The notes: generated by a model from the sequence alone, not told the origin. Shown: positions 30,739 to 38,997, counted from the first letter of the stretch. The stretch is 52,455 bases of DNA from Betaproteobacteria bacterium (GCA_004297625.1 SCTY01000042.1:1-52455); one strand, 5' to 3'. Numbers and translations are program-made.

Positions 30739-31549
30739 CGAGCTCGACGCCGATTCCGCGGTAACCGATGAAGCGGCAGGACTGGTTGAACATCGGCTCG
30801 CCGCTCACCTGGAACCTCTGTCGCGAGCCGTCGGCATTGACGCGGCTGAAGACGAAATCCAGGAACGGCTGCCGGGCTGCGATGGTGGCCTGCAGCGCCT
30901 GCCGCTCCTGCTCATTCCAGCCTGGCACCCGGGTATCGTCCGCACTTCCCGCCAGGGTGCCGACCCGCAGCCCGAGCATCTCCAGAACCGGACCGGAAAC
31001 GCGGGTGAAGTTTCCGTGCTCGTCCTGCTCCCAGTACCAGTCCGAGGCGAGCTCGGTCAGGCTGCGGAAGCGGGCTTCGCTTTCGCGCAGCTCGGCGGTC
31101 CGCTCCTGCACCGTCCGCTCCAGCACCTTGCTGTAGTTCTCGAGTTTCTTGTACAGCAGCCGCACTTCCAGCAGGTTGCGGATCCGCGTCCTGACTTCGA
31201 CCACGTCGAACGGCTTGCTGATGAAATCCTTTGCGCCGGCCTGCAAGGCGCGCAGCTTGTGGCCGGGTTGGGCGGTGATCACGAGCACCGGTAGATAGCC
31301 GTCGGCATCGTTCGTCTTGAGGCCTTCCATCACCTGGAATCCGTCCATGCCGGGCATCTGCAGGTCGAGCACGATCAGGTCGTAGCGGTTCTTGCGATGC
31401 AGCGCCCAGACCTCGTGCGGATCCATGGTCGAGGCAACGCGGGTGTAGCCGGCGTCACGCAGCAATTGATCGAGCAGGCTGACATTCGCCTCCTGGTCGT
31501 CCACGATCAGGATGGCGGCGTCGAGAAGGTCGCGCTCGGCAAGCTTCAT
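30725..31549 (-). CDS. Response regulator with a coiled coil and a PAS output
   Basis: This 274-residue protein has a receiver domain (about 10-130; phospho-acceptor Asp in YDLIVLDLQMPGMDG, Lys in AKDFISKPFDVVE), a helical linker (YKKLENYSKVLERTVQERTA) and a PAS domain (ESEARFRSLTELASDWYWEQ to the end). There is no DNA-binding or enzymatic output, so it likely passes the signal to a partner, perhaps the hybrid kinase upstream or the Crp-like protein downstream. Its start overlaps the kinase stop. Confidence 0.85.
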   Translation of the reverse strand: MKLAERDLLDAAILIVDDQEANVSLLDQLLRDAGYTRVASTMDPHEVWALHRKNRYDLIVLDLQMPGMDGFQVMEGLKTNDADGYLPVLVITAQPGHKLRALQAGAKDFISKPFDVVEVRTRIRNLLEVRLLYKKLENYSKVLERTVQERTAELRESEARFRSLTELASDWYWEQDEHGNFTRVSGPVLEMLGLRVGTLAGSADDTRVPGWNEQERQALQATIAARQPFLDFVFSRVNADGSRQRFQVSGEPMFNQSCRFIGYRGIGVELDAAA

Positions 31550-33165
31550 GCTTTTTCCTTTTCCGCCGAGAATTTCAGCGCCTGGTCCAGCGCGGCCATG
31601 AATTGATCGACCTTGATGGGCTTGGTGAGATAGTTGAAGAATCCGGCCTCGAGTGCCTTCTGGATGTCGCGCGGGACCGCATTGGCGCTGAGCGCGATGA
31701 TGGGGATATGCGCGGTCGACGGGTCTGCGCGCAGGATTTCCATGGCTTCGATGCCGCTGATGCCGGGCAGGTTGAGGTCCATCAAGATCACCTCCGGCTG
31801 GCAGGCGCGTGCAAACTCGATGCCGAGACTGCCGTCCGCCGCGCCTAGCATGTGCAGCTCGGGGCGGCGCGCAATGAGCTGCTCGACCAGCTCCAGGTTG
31901 GCCGGATTGTCTTCGACATAGAGCACGGTGCGCACCGCCGTGCCCTCGGGCGTCTGCGGCTGCACCAGCGCCGCACGCTCGGCTTCACGGACGCCAAGCT
32001 GCGGCGCAGCCGCCAGGCGCAACTGGATCCAGAACACGCTTCCCACCCCGATGGTGCTCTGCGCGCCAATGGCGCCCCCCATCAGCTCGACCAGCCGCTT
32101 GGCGACCACCAGGCCGATCCCCGTGCCCTCTTCCGCGCCGGCCTCCTTTCCAAGCCGGTTGAACGGCTGGAAAAGCTGCTCCATCTGCTCCGGAGTCAGT
32201 CCCGCGCCGCTGTCGCGGAAGCTGATGCGAATCGAATTCGCGTGGCTCGGGGTGCACTCCACGGCAACCGCGCCCCCGGGCTTGTTGTACTTGATGGCGT
32301 TGAACAGGAGGTTGATCAGGACCTGCTTCACCCGGGTCCGGTCGGCGCTGACGAAGCAGGGGATCTCGAAGCGCGGAAACGTCATGGCGATGCCGCGCTT
32401 CTGCGCCTGCGGCTCGATCATGGCGCGGCACTCGAGCATGACCTCCGCCAGCGAGACCGGCTCGCGCGACAGCGTCACCTTGCCCGACTCGACCAGCGCC
32501 AGGTCGAGGATCTCGTTGATCAGCTCCAGCAGGTACCAGCCTGCCTTGAGAATCTGGTCGAGGTTGCGCTTCTGCGCCGGCGCCGGCGGCGGCGTGCCCG
32601 ATTCCATGAGCTGGGCGAAGCCGAGGATCGCATTGAGCGGCGTGCGCAGCTCGTGGCTCATGCCGGAGAGAAAATCCGTTTTCGCGCGGTTGGCTTTCTC
32701 CGCGGCGGCCATGGCCTCGTTCAGCACCGATTCGACGCGCTTGCGCGCGGAATTGTCGGCGCCGATCAGCAGGTATCCGATGACGGCGCCGTCGTCGCCG
32801 CGCAGCGCCGTGATCGACACGAGGGCCGGGAAGCGGCTGCCGTCCTTGCGGATGTAGGTCAATGCATAGCTGTCCTCGATCCCGCGCGACGCCTTGAAGG
32901 CCAGCGCCTCGAAGCCTGGCGCAATCGGGGTTGCGAGCTCCAGGCTCAAGGCCCGGGCGCGCGCCATGACTTCCTGCGGATCATGAATGTCGCTCGGGCT
33001 GATCCGGCTCACGACTTCGTCGGCGCTGTAGCCCAGCATGCGCTCGGCGCCGGCATTGAACAGCTGGATGATGCCTTTCTCGTCGGTGGCGATGATCGAG
33101 AAACTGGCGCTGGTGAGGATCGCGTTCTGCAGCGCCAGCGTCTTATGCAATGTTGTTTCCGTCAT
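31546..33165 (-). CDS. Hybrid PAS-histidine kinase-receiver
   Basis: This 539-residue protein has an N-terminal PAS domain (SFSIIATDEKGIIQLFNAGA), a second PAS-associated segment (GADNSARKRVES), a HisKA with the phospho-acceptor in FLSGMSHELRTPLNAILGFA, a HATPase (N-box INLLFNAIKYN, G1 FRDSGAGLTPEQ, G2 GTGIGLVVAKRLVE) and a C-terminal receiver (phospho-acceptor Asp in VILMDLNLPGISG, Lys in NYLTKPIKVDQF). There is no membrane segment, so it is a cytoplasmic sensor. It heads a three-gene leftward operon with the PAS response regulator and a Crp-like gene. Confidence 0.92.
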   Translation of the reverse strand: MTETTLHKTLALQNAILTSASFSIIATDEKGIIQLFNAGAERMLGYSADEVVSRISPSDIHDPQEVMARARALSLELATPIAPGFEALAFKASRGIEDSYALTYIRKDGSRFPALVSITALRGDDGAVIGYLLIGADNSARKRVESVLNEAMAAAEKANRAKTDFLSGMSHELRTPLNAILGFAQLMESGTPPPAPAQKRNLDQILKAGWYLLELINEILDLALVESGKVTLSREPVSLAEVMLECRAMIEPQAQKRGIAMTFPRFEIPCFVSADRTRVKQVLINLLFNAIKYNKPGGAVAVECTPSHANSIRISFRDSGAGLTPEQMEQLFQPFNRLGKEAGAEEGTGIGLVVAKRLVELMGGAIGAQSTIGVGSVFWIQLRLAAAPQLGVREAERAALVQPQTPEGTAVRTVLYVEDNPANLELVEQLIARRPELHMLGAADGSLGIEFARACQPEVILMDLNLPGISGIEAMEILRADPSTAHIPIIALSANAVPRDIQKALEAGFFNYLTKPIKVDQFMAALDQALKFSAEKEKA

Positions 33166-33168
33166 CGG

Positions 33169-34272
33169 TCAAATCGGGACCAAGGTGCCGTTTTCCACCC
33201 TGACGCGGATTCCGACCTTGAGCGCCGGTTCCGTCGGGTAGGAAACCATCTGGGAGCCGCCGTTGTCCAGGCGCACCACCACTTCGTAGTGCCTGGTCGT
33301 CTTCATCCGCTTTTCGATTTCGTTGCCGGCAAATGCCCCGCCGGCGCTCCCGACCACCGTTGCGATTCTCCTGCCGCTGCCGTCGCCTACCTGGTTCCCG
33401 AGCAAAGCGCCGGCCACGCCGCCCGCGATCATCCCGAGATAGCTGCCGTCGCCCTTGTGCTCGATGGCGTTGATCGCTTCGACGGCGCCGCAATTGGCGC
33501 AAACCGGGGCGGGAGCTGCCACGCGCCTGGCACTCGTGCGTGAGCGCGAACGGGAGGTCTCGACCAGCGCCTGGCCAAGAACCGTGCTTCGTTCCTGCTT
33601 GCCGAGGCGCAGATTCCCGGTCACGATCGTATTGACCGCAATCTTGTCGCGCTTCCGGACGGTGTACGCGCCTTCGTAGACACCGGCGGCGACTTCTTCG
33701 AGGGCGAGCTTGCCCCTTACGCCGTCGATCCTGACGCTCGCGCTTCCGCCGGGGCTGCCCGAGAGCATAAAGAGCAATTCCTCGCCCGGCATCAGGCGGG
33801 CCGGCGGCTCCACCTCGAAGCGGTCGATTCTCGGAACTGCGCTCGCCGAGGCCGAGCCGCCCGGCCACCGGGCCGCAGCGCCGGCCACCAGGGACTCGTC
33901 GAGGATGCTGCTGGCGACGCGATTGCCCAGGCGCAGGTTGGCCGTGGCGGTGCTGTCGGCGGTGATGCGGTCCCGCCTGCCGATCGTGTAGGTGCCCTCG
34001 TAGACGCCGGCTTCGACTTCGTCGAGGACCAGGCTTCCGGTTGCGCCGCCGACCCGCACGCTCGCGGTGCCGCCGGGGCTGCCATACAGCGTGAACGCCA
34101 GCTCGTTGCCGGCGATCGGTTGCGCGACGGGTTCGACGTCGAACCCGTCGATTCTCGGCGCCGCAACCGCGGCTGCGGGCTGCTGCGCCTGCGTGGGAGC
34201 CGAAGCGAACGTCAGCGGCAGGAATACCGCCAGCGCGAGTAGTCCCGCCACAATCTTGCTCTGGAGGTTCAT
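33169..34272 (-). CDS. Exported glycine-zipper protein with two tandem beta domains
   Basis: This 367-residue protein has a signal peptide (about 1-32). Two similar repeats of about 90 residues follow: PRIDGFDVEPVAQPIAGNEL and PRIDRFEVEPPARLMPGEEL, each with LYGSPGG/LSGSPGG and GVYEGTYTI/GVYEGAYTV. The C-terminal half has a C-x2-C pair (VCANCGAVEAIN), a glycine zipper (GSYLGMIAGGVAGALLGNQV to GSAGGAFAGNEIEKRM) and an SH3-like end (HYEVVVRLDNGGSQ). The same C-terminal part occurs in the gene at 35044. Glycine zippers typically insert in the outer membrane. The ATG overlaps the upstream stop. Confidence 0.75.
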   Translation of the reverse strand: MNLQSKIVAGLLALAVFLPLTFASAPTQAQQPAAAVAAPRIDGFDVEPVAQPIAGNELAFTLYGSPGGTASVRVGGATGSLVLDEVEAGVYEGTYTIGRRDRITADSTATANLRLGNRVASSILDESLVAGAAARWPGGSASASAVPRIDRFEVEPPARLMPGEELLFMLSGSPGGSASVRIDGVRGKLALEEVAAGVYEGAYTVRKRDKIAVNTIVTGNLRLGKQERSTVLGQALVETSRSRSRTSARRVAAPAPVCANCGAVEAINAIEHKGDGSYLGMIAGGVAGALLGNQVGDGSGRRIATVVGSAGGAFAGNEIEKRMKTTRHYEVVVRLDNGGSQMVSYPTEPALKVGIRVRVENGTLVPI

Positions 34273-34733
34273 GTGCGGCCCAGATCCTGGATCGCATCGA
34301 CGATCATTCCCGTGCCGATCGCCATCAGCAGGATGTCGGACGCAACGCGCACGTAACGATGCCCGGACGGCGGCTGGCCGAGCTGCACCACAACCGACTG
34401 CGGGACTTCGTAAAAGACCACGTCCCGCGCCAGCGGCTGGCCGATGTGCCACTTCCTGGCCTGGCCCGGCGGCATGCAACCGTTGTGCTTCTTGGCCAAT
34501 CCCGGTGGGCAACGCCCGACGCGGTGCTGCTCGCTGTAGTACTCACGCACGATGACGCGGTCGCGCTCCTCGAAATGACCGCGCCTGGCGCTGTCGGGCG
34601 ACGATCTCTCGGCCCGGCCCGCCTTGCCGCCGCCGGCCCAGGAGGGTTTTTCCGCCATCGCCGGGCCGATCGCCAGCATACCGGCGAGCGCGAAAGCGAG
34701 CGCAGATGTGGTTCTTGCATTGATACGGTTCAT
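34269..34733 (-). CDS. RcnB/CigR-like periplasmic protein
   Basis: This 154-residue protein has a signal peptide (SALAFALAGMLAIGPAMA). It has a charged Gly/Ser/Arg region and then the conserved REYYSEQHRVGRCPPGLAKK, followed by HNGCMPPGQARKWHIGQPL and DVVFYEVPQSVVVQLGQP, the RcnB/CigR-family ending with a C-terminal hydrophobic helix (LLMAIGTGMIVDAIQDL). E. coli RcnB is a periplasmic Ni/Co homeostasis protein and CigR an anti-virulence protein. The strong AGGAGGCC upstream fixes the start at 34731-34733. It is coupled to the glycine-zipper gene downstream. Confidence 0.8.
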   Translation of the reverse strand: MNRINARTTSALAFALAGMLAIGPAMAEKPSWAGGGKAGRAERSSPDSARRGHFEERDRVIVREYYSEQHRVGRCPPGLAKKHNGCMPPGQARKWHIGQPLARDVVFYEVPQSVVVQLGQPPSGHRYVRVASDILLMAIGTGMIVDAIQDLGRT

Positions 34734-34807
34734 GGTCAGGCCTCCTTTCGGGTGCCGATTCCATCCTTGCACTTCACGCGGATTTGCTCGGTGCGCTGGT
34801 GCGCACA

Positions 34808-35029
34808 CTATTTGTTCTTGCCGATCTCGTTGCCGATGATGCCGCCGACGGCCGCGCCGCCGATGGTGCCGATCGCGCTGCCGCCGGTGAGCACTGCGCC
34901 CCCGACCGCTCCGGCTGCCGCGCCGCCCGCGGTGTATTGGTCGCGAGCCGACATTCCGGTGCAACCGGCCGTGCCGAGAATCACTGCCGCGGCAACTGCA
35001 CTGACTGCGAATCTTTGGATCGTTTTCAC
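34808..35029 (-). CDS. osmB: OsmB-like glycine-zipper lipoprotein
   Basis: This 73-residue protein starts with a GTG at 35027-35029 preceded by AAGGTAATCCA. A lipoprotein signal (ILGTAGC) is followed by SARDQYTAGGAAAGAVGGAV and LTGGSAIGTIGGAAVGGIIG, close to E. coli OsmB in both length and sequence (the LT-G-S-x-x-G-T-x-GGAAVGG block). OsmB is an osmotically induced outer-membrane lipoprotein. It lies between the RcnB-like and glycine-zipper genes. Confidence 0.85.
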   Translation of the reverse strand: MKTIQRFAVSAVAAAVILGTAGCTGMSARDQYTAGGAAAGAVGGAVLTGGSAIGTIGGAAVGGIIGNEIGKNK

Positions 35030-35043
35030 TGGATTACCTTTTT

Positions 35044-35610
35044 TCAAACGTTCGATTGGATGACGCCATTGATGACCTTGACCTTGTCGCCGTTGCGCCA
35101 AGACGGCGCGTCGGCCTGAGTGAGCACGCGGCTCGAGCCGTCGTCGAAGCGCACGGTGATCTCGTAGCTCTTGGCGGTTTTCACGCGCTTCTCGATTTCG
35201 TTGCCGAGGACCGCGCCGCCGACCGCGCCGATCACCGTCGCGACCTTCCTGCCGTCGCCGTCTCCGACCTGGTGGCCGAGAACTCCGCCGACCACCGCGC
35301 CGCCTGCGGCGCCGATGCCGCTGCCTTCGCCCTTGCTTTCGATTTCGCGCACCGACTGGATGACCCCGCATTCCGCGCACTTCGCGGCGGCGAGCGGGGC
35401 TGCAGCCGCTTTCGCGGGGGCAGGGGCGACTTTCGCCGGGCTCGCCTTGGGTTTGTCGAGCTTACCGATGAGGCTCGGATCGGCAGGCTTGCCCGTCGAG
35501 GTCGGGATCCAGCCCATGAAGGCCGCGATACCGGCCGCGCAGAATACGATCAGCGCGATCGCCGCGACCCACAACAGGGGATGAGGGGACTTGATTGCTT
35601 GCGTTTCCAT
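35044..35610 (-). CDS. Membrane-anchored glycine-zipper protein
   Basis: This 188-residue protein has one N-terminal membrane helix (about 10-32, LLWVAAIALIVFCAAGIAAF) and an Ala/Pro/Lys linker. It then has a C-x2-C pair (KCAECGVIQSVREIESK), a glycine zipper (GSGIGAAGGAVVGGVLGHQV) and a C-terminal SH3-like part (SYEITVRFDDGSSRVLTQAD). The C-terminal 110 residues are paralogous to those of the 367-residue protein at 33169. AAAGGATGCAGC precedes the ATG. Probably envelope-spanning; function unknown. Confidence 0.8.
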   Translation of the reverse strand: METQAIKSPHPLLWVAAIALIVFCAAGIAAFMGWIPTSTGKPADPSLIGKLDKPKASPAKVAPAPAKAAAAPLAAAKCAECGVIQSVREIESKGEGSGIGAAGGAVVGGVLGHQVGDGDGRKVATVIGAVGGAVLGNEIEKRVKTAKSYEITVRFDDGSSRVLTQADAPSWRNGDKVKVINGVIQSNV

Positions 35611-35641
35611 GCTGCATCCTTTGAAATTACGACCGGTGGCC

Positions 35642-35670
35642 AAAAAAAAAGCCCTGCGCTGCAGGGCTTT
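35642..35670 (-). terminator. Intrinsic terminator of the ompA-like gene
   Basis: GCCCTGC and GCAGGGC form a 7-bp stem extended by A/T pairs, with nine T following in the leftward direction. It lies 24 bases after the stop at 35694 and just before the next leftward gene. Confidence 0.85.
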
Positions 35671-35693
35671 CCCCTGGCTGGACTACAGCTCGA

Positions 35694-36401
35694 TTACTTG
35701 AGCCTCGAACCGGTGACTTCGATCTCGACGCGGCGATCGGGCTGCAGGCAGGCGATCAGCTTCGAGTTCGTGCTGCCCGAGCATTGACCGGCTTTCGTCA
35801 TGGGCTGCGTTTCGCCCATGCCGCTGGTCCGCACCTGGCTCGACTGGATTCCCTTGCTCACCAGATAGGTCTTCACCGCTGCCACGCGCTCCTCGGAGAG
35901 GATTTGGTTGTAGCGGTTGGAACCGATGCGGTCGGTATGTCCGACGGCCAGGATCGTCGAGGGATTGATGCCCTCGATGTTCTTGACGAAGGCGTCCAGC
36001 GTGTCGCGTCCTGCCGGGCGCAGCACCGACTTGTCGAAGTCGAACAGCGCATCGGCGTCCAGCGTCACTTTCTCGTACACCGGCTGCGGCGCGGCGGCGG
36101 CGACCACGATGGGCGCTGGTGCCGGGGCGGGCGCGACGTACGCTGCCGGGGCCGGCGCGACCTGCGCGATTGGCTGCGGTCCGCATGGGACATTCGGCAA
36201 CGGGGCTGGGCCGTAACCGCTGTGCCAGCAGTCGCCGAAGCCATTCATCCAGACCTGGCCCGGCGTGGTGGTGACAAGGGCATGGTCGGCGACCGGCCCC
36301 AATACCGGCGCCAAGCTTTGCGCGCTGGCCGTACCCGACACGATGCCGAGCGCCAGAGCGCAGGCCACGGCCAGTTGTTTCTTGGTGAATGTGCTTCTCA
36401 T
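35694..36401 (-). CDS. OmpA-family outer-membrane protein
   Basis: This 235-residue protein has a signal peptide (LAVACALALGIVSGTASAQ), a short N-terminal segment and a Pro/Ala-rich linker. A C-terminal OmpA/Pal peptidoglycan-binding domain follows: DALFDFDKSVLRPAGRDTLD, LAVGHTDRIGSNRYNQILSE, RVAAVKTYLVSKGI and PDRRVEIEVTGSRLK, with one disulfide pair (C in AGQCSGS and ACLQP). There is no beta-barrel domain, so it is not classic OmpA. A dyad lies 84-99 bp upstream. Confidence 0.92.
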   Translation of the reverse strand: MRSTFTKKQLAVACALALGIVSGTASAQSLAPVLGPVADHALVTTTPGQVWMNGFGDCWHSGYGPAPLPNVPCGPQPIAQVAPAPAAYVAPAPAPAPIVVAAAAPQPVYEKVTLDADALFDFDKSVLRPAGRDTLDAFVKNIEGINPSTILAVGHTDRIGSNRYNQILSEERVAAVKTYLVSKGIQSSQVRTSGMGETQPMTKAGQCSGSTNSKLIACLQPDRRVEIEVTGSRLK

Positions 36402-36484
36402 GGTGTTCTTTCGATGACTGCCTTTCGGTGTCTCAGCGGATGCTGAATGCACGATGCATTGTCGGTGCGCGACGACGCGCCATC

Positions 36485-36500
36485 TAGCGGCTGGCGCACA
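36485..36500 (-). promoter_or_regulatory. Stress-island dyad, left half only
   Basis: Leftward it reads TGTGCGCCAGCCGCTA: perfect TGTGCGCCAG, then a degenerate right half. The same left half with a different degenerate right half occurs at 38187. It lies 84 bp before the ompA-like start. Confidence 0.45.
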
Positions 36501-36581
36501 TAGGAGAGACTCTAATTTGTTGGAAGGGTGAAGCGAGGCGCCGGCGCGCCTCGATAGTGCGGGTGCCCGGGGCCGATCTAT

Positions 36582-36893
36582 CTATTTGAGCCGCAGGTCG
36601 TTCTTGACGGAGGCCACGCCTTTGACGCCGCGGGCAATTTCGACCGCCTTGTTCATCTCGGCGCCGGTATTCACGAAGCCGCTCAGCTGCACGACGTTCT
36701 TGTAGGTCTCGACGTTGATCTGCAGCACCTTCAGCGTCGGCTCGTTGAAGATCGCGGTCTTCACGCGGGTCGTGATGGCGGCGTCGTCGAGGTATTCGCC
36801 GGTGCTTTCCCGGGTGGAGGTGGCGGCGCAGCCGAGCGCGGACAGGAGCAGGGCGGCCATGAAGAAGGCGGAACAGCGTTTGAGCAGGGTCAT
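36582..36893 (-). CDS. BON-domain lipoprotein
   Basis: This 103-residue protein has a lipoprotein signal (LLLSALGC), then a short Ser/Thr stretch and one BON domain (DDAAITTRVKTAIFNEPTLK, INVETYKNVVQLSGFVN, GVKGVASVKNDLRLK). E. coli OsmY/DolP are relatives; BON domains bind anionic phospholipid. The ATG at 36891-36893 was chosen by the signal peptide. A perfect dyad lies 81-96 bp upstream (36974). Confidence 0.88.
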   Translation of the reverse strand: MTLLKRCSAFFMAALLLSALGCAATSTRESTGEYLDDAAITTRVKTAIFNEPTLKVLQINVETYKNVVQLSGFVNTGAEMNKAVEIARGVKGVASVKNDLRLK

Positions 36894-36973
36894 TGGGGTC
36901 TCGATCGAATCAATGGCGCGGTTAAATTGCGGGAGCTGCCTTCGCGATTCTGTGCCGTCCGGGGCGCGCATTC

Positions 36974-36989
36974 TGTGCGCCAGCGTACA
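36974..36989. promoter_or_regulatory. 16-bp stress-island dyad (perfect)
   Basis: TGTGCGCCAGCGTACA has perfect arms. It lies between the BON-lipoprotein gene (start 81 bp away, leftward) and the stop of the gene at 36998. This is the reference copy of the motif. Confidence 0.7.
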
Positions 36990-36997
36990 GTACCCGA

Positions 36998-37240
36998 TTA
37001 CTTGGGAAGCCTCGCTCCGGCTGCATAGGGCAGCGCTGCCAGGAAACCCAGCGTCCACCACGCGAGCAGTCCCTGAAATCCATTCAGGGCGCGTCCAAAC
37101 GTCAGGAAAGCGTCGAGTGAAATGCCAAGGACGGCGAACGCGGACAAGGCAAGGATCGCTCCGACCGGCAGGTACAGCAGCGTGGCGACTATCGCCGCCA
37201 TCGCCATTACCCGGGACATCGAATCCAGTGCGAGTCGCAT
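36998..37240 (-). CDS. Small three-helix membrane protein
   Basis: This 80-residue protein starts MRLALDSMSRVMAMAAIVAT. It has three hydrophobic segments (about 10-30, 27-45 and 55-75) with FGRALNGFQGLLAWWTLGFL near the end. I do not recognise the family. Shine-Dalgarno: GAAGAAAA, weak. It may be co-transcribed with the small gene just upstream at 37251. Confidence 0.6.
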   Translation of the reverse strand: MRLALDSMSRVMAMAAIVATLLYLPVGAILALSAFAVLGISLDAFLTFGRALNGFQGLLAWWTLGFLAALPYAAGARLPK

Positions 37241-37250
37241 TTTTCTTCGG

Positions 37251-37427
37251 CTAGCCGACCTTCTTCAGCTGGTCGAGGCGCAGCACCTTGACCCGGCTCT
37301 GCGGGTCCGCCTGGGCTTGCTGGCTGCGAATGCGCTCGAAGGTCTTGCGGATGTCGGTGCCGAAGCTCGGCGCGTAACGGAACGACGAATCGAAGATGTG
37401 TTTCATGGCAGGGACGGTGTTGTTCAT
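37251..37427 (-). CDS. Small conserved-looking basic protein
   Basis: A 58-residue frame begins MNNTVPAMKHIFDSSFRYAP, continues SFGTDIRKTFERIRSQQAQA and ends RLDQLKKVG. The N-terminal IFD-S-S-FRY-x-PSF-x-TD-x-RKTFER-x-R text resembles a small protein family I recall from Burkholderiales (function unknown). There is no signal peptide or membrane helix. It lies 10 bp upstream of the 80-residue membrane protein, probably in one unit. Not obvious by length; inspect before use. Confidence 0.6.
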   Translation of the reverse strand: MNNTVPAMKHIFDSSFRYAPSFGTDIRKTFERIRSQQAQADPQSRVKVLRLDQLKKVG

Positions 37428-37499
37428 CGCGCCATTATTTGCCGGAAGCAGCGCGCAATCGGTTCGTTACCACACCTACAGCTTCTTTTGTCGAAGCCG

Positions 37500-38135
37500 C
37501 TACGGCGCGGCGCGCGTAATGGGCCGGTTCTTGTCCGCCAGCGACGCGATCAGGCCGTCGATGCCGCCGTCGCGAACCGCCGCGGCGAAGCTCTCGCGAT
37601 AATTCATCACCAGGCTGACGCCGGCGATCTTGACGTCGAACACCCTCCAGCCCGCCAGGCCGTTCTCCATGTCGTAGTCGATCGTCAGGGGTTCCGCGCC
37701 GGGCTGCCTCAGGAAGGACCGCACCAGCACCTCGGTGTCGCCGGCGGCAGCGCGCAGCGGCCGGTACTCGAGCTCCTGGTCGCGATACCCCGAAAGCGCA
37801 GCCGAGTAGGTGCGTACTAGAAGCGCCTGGAACTGTGTAACTAGCGCGCCTTGCTGCTCCGGCGAAGCGAGGCGCCAGTTGCGCGCCACGGCAATGCGCG
37901 TCATGCGGTGGAAATCGAACAGCGGCAGAATCTTGGTCTCGATGAGCTGCGCCATCTCGGTCGGACGGCCTGCCGCAAGATCCTGCTTGAAGATGGCGAT
38001 CACCTCGGAGGTGACCGCCTTCATCAGGGCATCGGGCCGCTGCGGCGGCGGCTGCAGCAGTTGCGCGCTGGCGCTCCACGCACCGAGCCCCAGCAACGCC
38101 GCGAGAGCTAGCGCCCAGCCTGTTTTCATGAACAT
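37500..38135 (-). CDS. MlaC/Ttg2D-type phospholipid-binding protein
   Basis: This 211-residue protein has a signal peptide (about 1-25, WALALAALLGLGAWSASAQ). It then has KAVTSEVIAIFKQDLAAGRP, ETKILPLFDFHRMTRIAVAR, NWRLASPEQQGALVTQFQAL and LVRTYSAALSGYRDQELEYR, the MlaC pattern. MlaC carries phospholipid between the outer-membrane MlaA and the inner-membrane MlaFEDB complex; no other mla genes are here, so it is an orphan copy. AGGAGGTACT precedes the ATG. Confidence 0.88.
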   Translation of the reverse strand: MFMKTGWALALAALLGLGAWSASAQLLQPPPQRPDALMKAVTSEVIAIFKQDLAAGRPTEMAQLIETKILPLFDFHRMTRIAVARNWRLASPEQQGALVTQFQALLVRTYSAALSGYRDQELEYRPLRAAAGDTEVLVRSFLRQPGAEPLTIDYDMENGLAGWRVFDVKIAGVSLVMNYRESFAAAVRDGGIDGLIASLADKNRPITRAAP

Positions 38136-38186
38136 AGTACCTCCTCGGCAGGAGGCGTATCGTCGCCGCTTGCGCGTCGCACATTC

Positions 38187-38202
38187 TGTGCGCCAGCCGT
38201 CA
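38187..38202 (+). promoter_or_regulatory. Stress-island dyad, left half strong
   Basis: TGTGCGCCAGCCGTCA; the left half is perfect and the right half is shifted by one base. It sits in the 97-bp gap between the divergent mlaC-like gene and the Crp-like gene at 38233, and could serve both. Confidence 0.5.
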
Positions 38203-38232
38203 TAGCAGGATCGTTTGTCCGACACCGAACGA

Positions 38233-38997
38233 ATGGGCGTAGCATGCGCCATGGTCACGGCCGCCAGCGTACGTCGCTCGCATCCCGGGCAAAACCGTCT
38301 TCTCGCCGCGCTGCCCGCGCCCGATTACGAGAGCCTGCTGCCGCATCTGGAGCTCATGCCGATGCCGCTCGGACAGGCGGTCTACGAATCCGGCGGTCCG
38401 CAGGGCTTCGTGTATTTTCCGACCGACAGCATCGTGTCGCTGCTCTATGTCCTCGAGGACGGCGCCTCGACCGAGATCGCGGTCACCGGCAACGAGGGCC
38501 TGGTCGGCATCTCGCTCTTCATGGGGGGCGAGACCACGCCGAGCCGCGCCGTGGTGCAGAGCGCCGGCGTTGGCTATCGCGTGCGTGCGGCGGTGCTCAA
38601 GAAGCGTTTCGAGTCGAGCGGCGAGGTGCAACACCTGCTGCTGCGCTTCACGCAGGCGCTGATCACCCAGATGACGCAGACCGCGGTGTGCAACCGCCAC
38701 CACGCGGTGGACCAGCAGCTTTGCCGCTGGCTCCTGCTGATGCTCGACCGGCTCTCGTCGGACGAGGTGCGGATGACGCAGGAGCTCATCGCCAACATGC
38801 TGGGCGTGCGCCGCGAAGGCGTCACCGAGGCGGCCGGCAAGCTCCAGGCGAACGGCCTGATCGAGTACGCCCGCGGCCGCATCCGGGTGCTGGACCGGCC
38901 GCGGCTCGAGCGCTCGGTGTGCGAGTGCTACGCCGTGGTCAAGCGCGAGTACGACCGGCTGCTGCCCTACGGAAAGCGGCCCGCCGTCGCGACCTGA
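38233..38997 (+). CDS. Crp/Fnr-family transcription regulator, class B
   Basis: This 254-residue protein has GQNRLLAALPAPDYESLLPH, VYFPTDSIVSLLYVLEDGAS, GNEGLVGISLFMGGETTPSR, TAVCNRHHAVDQQLCRWLLL and the helix-turn-helix MTQELIANMLGVRREGVTEA, with the C-terminal CECYAVVKREYDRLLPYG. It is the closest paralogue of the gene at 17871. The start is unsure among ATG 38233, ATG 38251 and a TTG at 38215; none has a good Shine-Dalgarno. It is followed 69 bp later by a class A paralogue. Confidence 0.88.
   Translation: MGVACAMVTAASVRRSHPGQNRLLAALPAPDYESLLPHLELMPMPLGQAVYESGGPQGFVYFPTDSIVSLLYVLEDGASTEIAVTGNEGLVGISLFMGGETTPSRAVVQSAGVGYRVRAAVLKKRFESSGEVQHLLLRFTQALITQMTQTAVCNRHHAVDQQLCRWLLLMLDRLSSDEVRMTQELIANMLGVRREGVTEAAGKLQANGLIEYARGRIRVLDRPRLERSVCECYAVVKREYDRLLPYGKRPAVAT

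Noticed and set aside
34784..34807. TGTGCG-N6-CGCACC before the RcnB-like gene
   Set aside because: Half-sites match but the spacing is six, not four; kept out of the motif list as unproven.
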